A program made the translations under genes and the position numbers. Below are positions 1-9,735 of a stretch of 64,000 nucleotides of DNA, piece after piece. The notes under the pieces are model-generated. The model saw only the letters and a program-made list of their open reading frames with translations. It was not told where the DNA came from and made no database searches. The stretch lies in NCBI GenBank assembly GCA_027604505.1, contig JADIIX010000013.1, forward strand, positions 124,001-188,000. The letters run 5' to 3'. Each line of letters opens with the position of its first letter. The stretch's first letter is position 1. Source of the DNA: Gonapodya sp. JEL0774. Lineage: Eukaryota; Monoblepharomycota; Monoblepharidomycetes; Monoblepharidales; Gonapodyaceae.

Positions 1-867
1 GTTTGTGGGTGTGGTTGTCTGATTGTTCTTCTCATGACCGTCGGTTTCCACCGTTGACTACAGAGCCTTTCATAGATTGTGGGTACATGAGACAATTTTC
101 CAATGATCTACGCAAGAGTGCAGCCGCAACACCCGATCCGTCAACGTTCAATGGAGTTAAAAGGCAATCCGTGAGGACAGGCAATATTGCGAAAACTGCA
201 GAGATGACCAACAATGATAATGCATAAGGGGTTGCATAATATCGGCAGAAAGGGAGCTGAAGGGGGGTCAGATATTATGGACCATGTATTTTCTGGGCAG
301 AAGCCCGGAAGGGCTCCTAACTCCACGCTTGCAGAATACAAAAGAAGAATCACAGAAACTGGGAAAAATAAAACATGGACCAAAAAAAAAGAGGAAACAA
401 ATAGACAGGGAAAGGGATGAGGAACTTGGCACACGAGATTGAGAACCCTTTGTGCCTGTGTGGGTGGTGTGCCGAGTTGGTCACAGTGAGCGGATTTGAG
501 CCCCTCGATTTGGAAAAAAAGGGGCACGTCATGGGAACACAGCAGGGATCGCGGGCACGGGCAGGGCAGAGAGACAGAGCAAGGAGTAGGAGAATTGTGG
601 TGGGTGTGATGGATTGGAGGGGGGGGGGGGGAAGGGTGGAAGGATGGGCAGAGGGGGATGTGGGAATGGGGCGAATGGGGAATGGGGGCATGGGGGAAGG
701 GGGGTGGATCGGGGAGTGTGGGAGTGTGGGAGTGGTGTGATGGGAAGGGAGATGGGAGATGGGAAGGGAGATGGGAGATGGGGGGGATGGGAAGGGCAGA
801 GTGGGCAGATGGGGCAGGAGAGGGGAGTGGGACGGACACAGAGTGACTGACTGACCCCACACCCCCC
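1..867. other. Left flank, no gene assigned; G-rich low complexity
   Basis: No gene is supported here. The first 230 bases are ordinary sequence with short open frames on both strands, none with a recognisable domain. From about 600 the plus strand becomes strongly purine/G-rich and merges into the upstream region of the surface-protein gene at 868. Long open frames on the minus strand over this stretch encode only Pro/Ser/His-rich low-complexity peptides and are compositional shadows. Confidence 0.5.
610..835 (+). repeat. G-rich imperfect tandem repeat
   Basis: The plus strand carries a run of about 14 G near 618-631, then imperfect repeats of units such as GGGAGAT and GGGAAT, with blocks of three or more G every few bases to about 835. 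Such G-run spacing is compatible with G-quadruplex or triplex formation; that is inference. It lies just upstream of the start at 868. Confidence 0.75.
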
Positions 868-3205
868 ATGCAACCACAGGCATCATCAGATTCAGCGGAC
901 ATGGACACACAAACACACAGACGGGGGGGACTGGGCAGAGGACGGGGACACCCAGACCCACACTCCCCACTCCGACACTCCCCTCTCCTTCTCCCTCTCC
1001 CTCTCCCTCTCCCTCTCCCCACCCTCCTCCTCCCCTCTCTCCTCCTCCTCCTCCTCCTCCCTTCCGCCCTCGCCCAGGGAACTCTCACAAACACCGGCTG
1101 CTTCTGCACTTCTCAGTGCTACACGGGCCTGGTCACAACTCTGCCTGTACGTTGTTCTTTGCTCCCCGCATCCACCCTCCCTCCCTCTGCCCCATCTCCT
1201 CTCCCTTCTCACCTCTCTCCTCTTTATACCTCTCTTACCCCCACTCCTCACCCCCCTCTTATCTCACCCCCACTCCTCACCCCCTCTTTATACCTCTCTC
1301 ACCCCCACAACCACCCTCTCACCTCCCTCCTCTCACTCCCCCTCCCCAACAGTGGTGCTGGGTCACAGCCAGCTCATGCCCCGCAACTGGGCCCCCTTAC
1401 TTCGACACCAGAGACGGTCTCACTCGTGGCTGGGATGTCTGCATAAACGTGAGTACCCGACCTGACCTGCTCCAGCGTTTTCACCCAGTTATGCGCCGAG
1501 TCGAGTCAGGCCGAGTCAGGCTTGAAGCCGGGAAGCCGGGAGCTGGGAGCCAGGAGCGGTGGACCGTGACCACCCAGTCCGTGCGTGGTTCCTGGTCTGG
1601 TCTCTTTGCCAAATGCCGCCCCCACCCCTTCCCCCCCACCTCCCCCTATTTCTCTCACTCGTTCTCGTACTCGTACTCACCACTCATACTCACACTCTCA
1701 CACACCCCACACCCACACACTCCACCCAGCCCACATCGGTCATCCCCTACCCCTTCCCCCCGCTCACCCCACCCCCACCACCCACCCCGCCGGCGCCGCC
1801 GCCTGCTCCTCCACCACCGCCACCCGTGGACCCGCCACCCCCGCCCCCGCCCCCGCCTCCTCCACCAGTGGACACCACACCGCCTCCACCGCCTCCACCA
1901 CCGGTCGACACCACACCTCCTCCTCCTCCTCCTCCTCCTCCTCCTCCTCCACCGGTCGACACCACACCGCCACCGCCACCCCCACCGCCACCCCCACCCG
2001 CGACCGACTCCGCAGGCCAACCCATCCCCACGGGCGTCGTCCCACCACCTCCCCCGCCAGCGGTGGCCACAGACTCTGCGGGCAACCCTGTGACGGGGTC
2101 GGCGGGGGCGGGTGGGAGTGTGACGGTGACGGTGACAGACTCTGCCGGGAATATAGTGACGGTGACGGGGACGGGGACGGGTACAGTGACGGGGGGTGGG
2201 ACGGCGACGGTGACAGGGACGGTGCCTGTGGTGACGGACTCGGCGGGGAACATTGTCACGACGGGCACGGGCACGGGGAGTGCCACGGGGACGGGAACGG
2301 GAACGGCGACGGCGGGCGGGACGGGCACCCCCACCGCCACCGCCACGGCCTCGTCCGACCCCACCTCCCTCTCCACCGCCACTCCCGAATCCGCATCCTC
2401 CTCCTCCAACCCCGTCTCGGGGTACGCCCTGAACGCCATCACCTCCCTCTCCCCGCCCGTCCTGGGCACGATCCTCGCCCTGGCCGTCCTCGCCCTCATC
2501 CTCCTCCTCTGCTGCTGCGACGCGTGTCTCAGAGCCCGCAGACGGAGGGTCAGGGAGGAGACCGCAGCGTCGTTGGCCCTGGTGGCGGGGACGGGCAAGG
2601 CGGGGAGAAAGGGAGGCGCGGCGGGGAAACAGGGCACCGGCGGCGGAGGCGGGGGGGACCCAGACGAGTACGACCCGGCGCTCAGGTACGATGACGATGG
2701 GCGGCCCGCCTACGTGCAGGAGGATGATCGTGCGCTGGCCTACCGCGCTCCTGGGTCCCGCTACGCCGCACAAGCCGCCGAGGCGTCCGACCCAAACAGT
2801 CCCATGGGACCCGACCTGTGGCGACGGTACCAGGCCCAGCAGGACAGCGGGGCGTGGAGCGGCAGTGGCACCACATCGTCCCGCGTGCGAGGCAGACCTA
2901 CCCAGTTCCCCCCCCCGCCGGACACCCCCGAGTCCCCATCGCCCATACCGGCACCCCGGCCCATCCCTATGGTGGTCACCTCCAACGACGACGAGGACCC
3001 GGACCCGGACCCGCGGGCCGGTGCCGGTGCGGGGACGGGAAGTAGGGGGTTTTCCCTCTTCCGCCGCGGCACGGCCGGCACCGTGAGAGGGCCGTACGCG
3101 GATAGGGAACTGAGGGGGGGGGTGGCGAGTCCGGTGCCGCAGTGGTTGAATACGGGGAGGACGCCGACGCCGCAGTGGGGGGTGGGTCAGGGGGGGAGGA
3201 GGTAG
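868..3205 (+). CDS. Secreted/wall-anchored Pro-rich single-pass membrane protein
   Basis: Three exons join in phase: 868-1146, 1353-1448 and 1730-3205 (all phase 0, GT-AG), giving 616 residues. Residues about 39-70 form a long Leu/Pro hydrophobic stretch ending ALAQ-G, a plausible signal peptide; the Met at 901 is an alternative start. The mature head has six Cys in about 60 residues (GCFCTSQC, WCW, SSC, DVC). A long poly-Pro region follows, then four repeats of a T/V-DSAG(N/Q) motif with Gly-Thr runs. One transmembrane helix (about residues 368-388) is followed by CCC, a basic stop-transfer RARRRR and an acidic, Pro-rich cytoplasmic tail. This layout resembles fungal WSC-like surface sensors or adhesins, but I recognise no named domain. 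Very GC-rich; the opposite-strand frame of similar length is a shadow. Confidence 0.75.
1919..1951 (+). repeat. (TCC)n microsatellite coding poly-Pro
   Basis: About eleven consecutive TCC/CTC triplets inside the proline-rich exon of the surface protein. It is in frame, so repeat-length changes would alter the Pro tract without a frameshift. Confidence 0.85.
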
Positions 3206-4523
3206 AAGCGGGGGGAGGAGGTAGAAGGGGGGGGAGAGGGGGGGAGGGGAGAGATGGTGGGATGGTGGGATGCAGTGGGGGATTGCGGGGAGGTGGTCGG
3301 GGGGCATGAAACCCCGCGGCTCGAGTCTTGTTTCTGTGACCAACTTTGTGTTTGTCCAGGATGACGTTCGCGGAGCCGGTGATTGAAATCCTCCAGAGCG
3401 CCAGCGTCGCGCAGGCAGGCAGCCGCCAAACTTGCAAAAACTCTCTTCGTTTCATTTTTTTCTCTTTTCTTACGTGGACGGTGGACGGTGGACGGATTCC
3501 GTCGGCCTTTCTTTCTTTGCACCGGACTGAGGACTGAGGACTTTGGACTCCTGAGCCCGAGGACTTGTTTCCATCTCTCTCCTGCTTCTCTTGGACGCTC
3601 TTGGACGCTCCTGGGACCCGCAATCAAGTCGATCTCGCCGTGGGTGGAGGCCAGGCTCAACCTTGCAACCTTTGCCCCGTGGGGGGACTTTGTGGAGGCG
3701 TGGTGTGGGGTCCCTGTTTCCCGTTTGCCCCGCACACCCGCACACGCCGAGGACTTTTATTCTTTATTCGGGACTTGATTATTATTATTCCTTTTTATTT
3801 TTTACGGTACGGTTTGGGGTGCAGGTGGCACGGCGGGCGCCTTATGTGACGGACGGACGGACGGGGTGCGGACCATCGAGAGGGCCTGGTGCTCGAGGGT
3901 GGAGCTGCACCCAACCGCTGTGCTTTGGTGTGTGGATGGATCACTGTTGGAGAGACGTTTGTTGCGCCACAACCATCTCCCCACCCCCCGTACGCCCCCT
4001 ACCTTGGGCCTACTCGTTTGTGCAACTGTTGGAGTGGCGGTTGATGGAGAGGGCACCTCGTGCCCTGGAATCCTGCAAACGGTGCAGACGGAGATGGTGA
4101 AACTGGGAGGGAGGTGTGAACATGCTATGCAGACAGAGTTGAATGAACTGAACGTGCAATCTCGTAGAATTTTTTCTTCTTCTTCTTTCGTGTTTTTTTA
4201 CTCCTTGTACTGCAGTACGATATGAGGCGTTGCAGCTGCAAGTAGAATTGCAACACAATACAGTACAGTACGATGTAAGATGCTATCCGAGTGTGTTGGG
4301 AACAGCGAATTTGTTTTGGTGGAGGGATGTGTGGTGTTCGTTGGTTTGGATCAGACAATGAACCGAGGTGAGACACCCACATGCGCCGCCGCGCGGGGGA
4401 ATGCAGGGTCAGTATGTATTGTGTTCGCTTCGTGGCATCGTGTTTGTACAATGGCGCTCCCCCAACGTGTAGTCAAAAACGTCATCCAAACGGGTCCTTT
4501 CAGATCTTCACAACCGCAGCCCT
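3206..4523. other. 1.3 kb convergent intergenic region, nothing assigned
   Basis: This lies between the stop of the surface-protein gene (plus) and the stop of TAF9 (minus), so it should hold both 3' ends. The only structure noticed is a short tandem of GTGGACG units near 3474-3494 and a duplicated TTGGACGCTC near 3592-3610. Open frames up to about 170 codons lack splice logic or a recognisable domain. I see no RNA gene. Confidence 0.5.
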
Positions 4524-5819
4524 CTAGTCGTAATCCTCCTCGTCCAACCCCATATCCCCCGCGCCCACCTGCCCCACTACCTGCTGCTGCTGTTGCTGCA
4601 GTCCCACGTCGACCGTGACCGCCCCTTCCACCTCAGGCATCCTCACGTCCCCGTCGTCCTCGTCCACGTCGTCCTCTTCGCCCAAGTCCGGGTCGTCGTC
4701 GTCTTCGGCAGAGTCGGTGTCGCTGTTGGAGGGGCTGGGTGAGGCTTCTCGGGACGAGGGGGACGCGCTGGCCTCGGCGGCCGTGGTGGGGTGGTGGGGT
4801 TCGGCGTTTTTGCGCTTGATGTGGATTTTCTGTGGTTTGGGGGGATCGGTGAGTGTGGGGCAGCTCGATACTAAAAAGATATAGTGGTACGACAAGAAAC
4901 TGTCGTAGCGGCATGACCCTTCCATTCCGATGTTGACTCGATGTAGATTCAAGTCCTTCTCTGGCAAGCTGAAATGTTGATTGTATCCTTCTACCAAGCC
5001 AATATACTTTATGGACTTCTCAGAGATATTCGATTTCTTATCAACCCGTTCGCTAATCAGAGACGCGCACAACAATGCTGCTCCAAAGCGTCTCCATTGA
5101 TTCGAAGAACAACTCTTAGGCAAGAGGGGTGTTCGCCAGTAACACCCAATACCACGGACCTTGGGTACAATCCGGAAGTTTGGGTGTGTAAGGAGGAAGT
5201 TTGCTGGAGGGAGGCGAGGACCAAATCGCTCGCCTACGGGGGGAAGTGGGACGCTGTTTCGTTTGTCGGCAATCTCGGATAAGAACTTCATTGGTACATG
5301 TCCACCGCACCAGGTGGGGCAAAGTCAAGAAGGCGAAGAATGTGAACAACGAGCACGGCATTGCACTAGTAAGAACAATTGACTCGCGCACTTCTCGTGT
5401 AGGTGGGGTGGTGAAGGAATGACTCGTTCGAGCGTCCACGGCGAGTTTCACGTCAGCTTCCTTAACCTCAGTTCGACCAGCATGGGCTGCAAACTCATGG
5501 GAGTCTTGTAAGATTTCCACAGCATATCCTAGAAGGGTGGTGGTGAAGAGGGCACCCGACCAGTTCCACCGAACAGCGAGCATGCAGAGAGCCAATAGAT
5601 TCAGACGACCGAGAAGCAGAGCAAAATGCATTGTCTTAAAATGGCAACAGGTTGTGTGGATTTTCGTGAAGAACTTTCCAACATACGATATGCAAACTCG
5701 AGCAGCATGTAGACCGTTCGCGAATCCGCCCGCGCACCCATCGATCTGAGAATCGATTCCACAGCCTTTACATCGTTCGGTCGATCGGAGGGCCCAGATT
5801 GATTTGCTTGAGAGGCCAT
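4524..5819 (-). CDS. TAF9: TFIID/SAGA subunit TAF9 (histone-fold)
   Basis: Four exons read leftward: 5819-5687, 5528-5392, 5285-5153 and 4870-4524, closing to 249 residues. The N-terminal histone fold shows LLEFAYRYAVEILQDS followed by the family stretch EVKEADVKLAVDAR and SFTTPP, then FLSEIADKRNSVPLPP and GPRLPP, which match TAF9 closely. The C-terminal half is Ser/Pro-rich, then very acidic with a Q7 run, ending EEDYD, as in other TAF9 proteins with acidic tails. TAF9 pairs with TAF6 through its histone fold in TFIID and SAGA in the nucleus. The second donor (GTGCGC) is weak but required by phase. The last intron (5152-4871) contains no in-frame stop, so its removal is inferred from family similarity and the TATCTTTTTAG acceptor. 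BFR1 lies 182 bp upstream in the same direction. Confidence 0.9.
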
Positions 5820-6001
5820 TGTTGATGATGCACAGTGTACCAAACCCAAATACCCGAGCAAGACCTTCGGAAAATGGTGTTTACAGGTGTTTCCCGGGCC
5901 ATTTGCAAACGATGCTGTAAAATTGCTGTTGTAAGTGCATATTTTATATGGCTCTTGCTAGGTGCCTATAGTAAGTTTGGGATAACGTCCCCTCTTGGGT
6001 G

Positions 6002-8323
6002 CTAGTTCTCCTCGGTTCCGTTGACTTTCTCACCGGCCTTCTCGACAACGGCAGGCGCGGGCTCGGGCTCGACCACGACCTTCTCGTCCTTATCCGCCTC
6101 CATCTCCGCGCGAAGCTTCCTGATCTTCTCTTCGGCCTTCCGCTTGTTCTCCTCGGTTTGCTTGGCCTGGCTCTCGAGGTACTGGAGTGTGCAGAGCGAA
6201 GATCCAATCAACAATTGCAATGGGTGGGGTATCATTTTCGGCCGAGCTTAATATACTCACGTGAGTTTTCTTCTCAGTCAGACTTTTCACCGTTTCTTCA
6301 ACCTGGTCGTACCCGGCGGGCGGATCGATTCCCTCCTTGAACAGAGATTCCATTACAGCCATATCCAGCTTAAGCGGGCCCTGCCTGACCTTGGGACCAC
6401 CAGAGCGCTTTTTGGAAGTCGAGCCCTTGGCCTTTCCAAGGAAAAAGAGGTCCTCGTCCATTCGGTCTGCTTTGGATTTAAGTAGCTTTCCTCCGTCAAC
6501 TTTGCCCGCGTTGCCGCGAGCAGGGCTGGCAGTTTGAGAGGAGCTGGGGCTACCGTTGGTTGCAGATGTGGCTGGGGACTCCTCGGGCTTCTCCACATAT
6601 TGTTGGAAGAAGGTGATGAGGTTTGACAGTGTGTTTATCTGGAACACGACAAGAAATTGGGAAAATGTCAATATCTGCAGTCCCCGTGCGGAGTGGAAAG
6701 GGAACAACGTCAACACACGAACCTCATCCTGGAATGCCGGAATCTCAGCGAGTTCCCTCTCCCTTTCCGCTTCCGCAGCAAGCCTCTCACGTTTGTACTC
6801 GAGCTGCCGGCGCTTGGCTTCCTCGGCCTTACGCTTCCGCTCCTCTTGAAGGTGATTGTAGAACCTTTCAGGGTCACACAAAACGAAACTTGAGATGGGC
6901 AACTTGACAGAGGTTTTGGTGAACCCTCAACTCACTCTTCCTTCTGCTTTCGAAACGCCTCCTGCACTTCCTTCCGTCGGTTGAACTCGGTTTCAAGTTC
7001 CTTCTGGATGGCATTGCGTTCGTTGTAGATTTCGTTGAGGCGCGAAAACTCAACCTCCTTGTCCTTGTCGAGCGCAGCAATCTGAGCGCTAAGTGCAGTG
7101 TACTGCTCCTCAAATGCTGCACGCTGGGGATCGAAAGCCTCGAGCTGCTTGCTGTAACCGTGTGTGAGCCCGTTGGTACTTCTGAGGCGAAGCCGATCTC
7201 CCATTACTTACCTCAGCTCCTCTGCAATCCTCTTGTCCTCGTCCAAACCCTCTTGCTGTCCGGAGAAAGTTTCCACCACCTTACGAGCTTTCTTGAGTTG
7301 GGAGATTTCCTGGACGAGTCGCTTCTCCTCAATAAGTTTGTGAGATTGGGACTCGAGTTGGGCCTCAAGTGCACGGACTTGGCGGTCAATGTCAGCGAGA
7401 GAGCGGAATTGAAGCTTGTCTTTCGCGGATTTGATTTCGTCAGTCTGCATGGAGATGCGAAGGTCAGTCGCACCATCGAACGGTAAGGATGAGTTCAGGC
7501 TCTTCAACAGCCGCCTGATGGCACAACTCAAACCCCGTAAACTCCATCTGACCACCCAGCTTCAGGTGTAACCTGAGGAAATTCCCTACCAGTCGCCTAC
7601 GGACTACCAGAACAGACACACTTCCCACAGCAATCCGACAAGACTCACCTTCCGTTTGATGTTGTTTCGGACATCTTTCAGTTTGTCCAAAATCTTAGTA
7701 CGACTTTACATTGAATGTGAAAGAAAGAGTCGAAAAATGAGTGCCGTCACCGCCAGCATCAATTCTTTCATACCTGTTCCGTATCTCCTGTTGCTGTTTC
7801 CGAATTTCGCTCAGCTGGTTCCTGAGCTCTTGACGCCGCGAGTCAGTTTTGCCCTTGTTGTTGTCATTATTGCCCAGGGATTCGCGGATAGCGCCCTGAT
7901 AGTTGACGGCATGCAGTTAGAGGCCGGGGAACCAGAGAGGAACACGACCGCCACAAGGAGAAATTCCACAACAATTAATCCAGTTGCTCAAGAATCATTA
8001 TGTTGCCGGTCCGACTTCATCTGGCACACGTCTTGACTGCCTCACACCATGTCCAGGCGGTAGTGGCAGGAACGTTTGAGCAACTCACCAGCTTCTTCTT
8101 GAGGTCCTCAATTCGCTATATCATTTGAGATTACATAGAGAAGAACAAGCTCTGAGCATAAACGGTGGTATTCTCTCGCAATCGCCATTCCAGAATGGCT
8201 CAAAAATCGCCAACACACCTGATTAATCTCATTCATCAGGGCGTTGTAGGCATCCTGGTCGGGCCGGGCAGGTCCCTTTCGATGAGAAGATGGTCGAGGC
8301 TCGGGAGTTGCTACGTCGGCCAT
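6002..8323 (-). CDS. BFR1: Bfr1-like ER-polysome mRNP protein
   Basis: Nine exons close perfectly in phase to 485 residues: 8323-8219, 8115-8089, 7895-7774, 7703-7649, 7444-7212, 7151-6936, 6864-6723, 6638-6261 and 6181-6002. Yeast Bfr1 has 470 residues. The protein is almost all charged coiled coil (for example QVRALEAQLESQSHKLIEEK), begins with a short Pro/basic leader and PDQDAYNALMNEINQ, and ends in a Lys/Glu-rich tail. The C-terminal third keeps the family pattern of a Lys/Gly patch (KKRSGGPKVRQGPLKLDM) before a last coiled coil. Bfr1 associates with mRNPs and polysomes at the ER and affects secretion and nuclear segregation in yeast. Exon 2 is only 27 nt. The acceptor of exon 4 was chosen by phase; a TACTAAG sequence just inside that exon could be read as a branch site. 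The stop of the oxygenase gene lies 98 bp upstream. Confidence 0.88.
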
Positions 8324-8421
8324 GGTGGGTAAAGTGGGAAGAAGGTGAAGAGAAGAATGTGTCGTGGATCTCACCATCGGAACCCAAAAGTGGCGCCAAC
8401 CAATGTTACTTTATTGAAGTC

Positions 8422-9676
8422 TCACACCAAAGATTCTACTGCGCTTCTGAAGCGCTTCTGAAAAAATACAACACCATTTTCTCTCTCTGGATGGAGCTGT
8501 CCAGGTTGCCAGATTCCATTTCCAATGTTTCGCTGGGCACCCAACGCGAGTTCAATATCCTCACCCACGACAGCTCGCAGCGAAGAATAGAATGCAGCTT
8601 TATCCTCGTCGGAGACCGTATTGCGAACAAATATCTAGAGGCAATGGAGATCATATAATGATAGGTAGCGTTGGAGAATCATAAGATCGAACCTGAAACA
8701 CCAGTACAGTCTTCGTGGGAGAGATGGGTCTCAGTATCGTACATGACACTGCATTTTCATAGATGGAAATGGCTGCGTTGGGCCACAGGCAGAGCCAACA
8801 ACCCTCTGCCTGACCTAAACCGGACCCAGGTTTATTCTGGTCCTTCCGAGCACAAAAATGACTCGAGTAGCTCCGATGGTTAGTAATTTTAAAAGTCTTC
8901 AAGTCATAAGCGCTGAGTGTTACGGGGTGGGATGTCTGTTGGCGAGTTCTGATTCATCGGAAGTGGTTCATCTTGGATGTGATGAATAGACAATGCTCAC
9001 TGGACAATGATAACATTCATTGTAGTTGTCTTGATACGTCTTCCAATTGATTTCCTCCGCCACGGAGTATTCGGAGTCGCTTATCGAAGAACTCATGAAG
9101 TACGGTAATTCAAACGCACACTTCAAATGCACTCACAATCTCCAATCATTCGGATCAAAGTTTGTCTGGCATATCTCTTCGTCCAGGTCAGCATAGAACT
9201 CGGCAAACGGCGGTGGACTAGCGGCCGGACAGGCGAAAATGAAGCCCTGTGAGGTTTTGTGCAAGGCCATTGGAACACCATCACAAAGTCCAACTAGTAA
9301 GCCAAGTTGGTTGACAGAGATCGTGAGGTTGCGTCTTCGATGACCGTGTGGGTTTTGTATACCGGTGGCAGAAGATTGACGACCATAAAAAGACTCCGAG
9401 TTGAATCTTCCATACTTGCGACAACTGGCAGAGACCCGAAGGCCGGACATACCCGGCAATCTCCATATGAAATTCCCCTTCGGCGTCGATTCTTAATTGA
9501 TGTGTGCAGTAGAGCCACGAGTTCAAGAAAATGGTGTGTTTCTCAGCATGAAATATGTCTGGGGAGATATAAAACTGCAGATCGACAACAAGGAAAAGAT
9601 TCGTACCGACGATCGACAGCAGAGAAAACGACGCAATCGGACCCACCTTTGCTGGAAGGTTGCGGATCACAGTCAT
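8422..9676 (-). CDS. Rieske-type oxygenase (choline-monooxygenase-like), Rieske module degenerate or missing
   Basis: Clear exons are 9676-9647, 9574-9453, a piece ending at 9137, 9091-9001, 8935-8693 and 8634-8422. The N-terminus (NLPAKFYISPDIFHAEK, then FLNSWLYCTHQLRI) and the catalytic half match the CMO/ring-hydroxylase alpha-subunit family. The mononuclear-iron motif reads NWKTYQDNYNECYHCP joined to TSHP, and the C-terminus has DIELALGAQRN and PGQLHPERENGVVFF. These exons all join in phase. Between 9453 and 9253, where the [2Fe-2S] domain should supply CxH and CxxH ligands (about 80 residues), there are only about 200 bases, and no CxH or CxxH appears in any minus frame. A short intron pair can join the flanks (giving IAG-LFMVVN...GFIFACPA). 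Either the gene is a pseudogene or recent deletion, or the protein has lost electron entry. In normal relatives the reaction is NAD(P)H/ferredoxin-driven oxygenation, for example of choline. Confidence 0.75.
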
Positions 9677-9735
9677 CGCGAGCTTGTTGTTATGTGTGGA
9701 GCGTGAGCGGAGTTGTGAACCGATGATGACTCTGT
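9677..9735. promoter_or_regulatory. Very short divergent promoter region
   Basis: Only 59 bp separate the inferred ATG of the oxygenase gene (minus) from the first ATG of the C2HC zinc-finger gene (plus). If the second in-frame ATG at 9811 is used the gap is 134 bp. Either way both promoters must share or overlap this stretch. I recognise no specific binding site. Confidence 0.4.

Noticed and set aside
32-214. Short minus-strand frame with a hydrophobic start resembling a signal peptide
   Set aside because: Only 60 codons, no continuation found and the window edge prevents testing.
141-1109. Minus-strand 322-codon open frame in the left flank
   Set aside because: Pure low-complexity His/Pro/Ser translation of the G-rich repeat.
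1655-3343. Minus-strand open frame of 562 codons opposite the surface-protein gene
   Set aside because: Arg/His/Gly-rich shadow of the Pro/Thr-coding plus strand; no domain, no splice logic, and the plus strand has signal peptide, TM helix and in-phase exons.
3591-4100. Plus-strand 169-codon frame in the convergent intergenic region
   Set aside because: Arg/Gly/Pro-rich with no recognisable similarity and no exon partners.
9281-9453. Possible Rieske remnants FCHRY and CQPTW in one minus frame
   Set aside because: The spacing C-H is wrong (needs CxH) and the second has no His; treated as chance, noted in the oxygenase finding.
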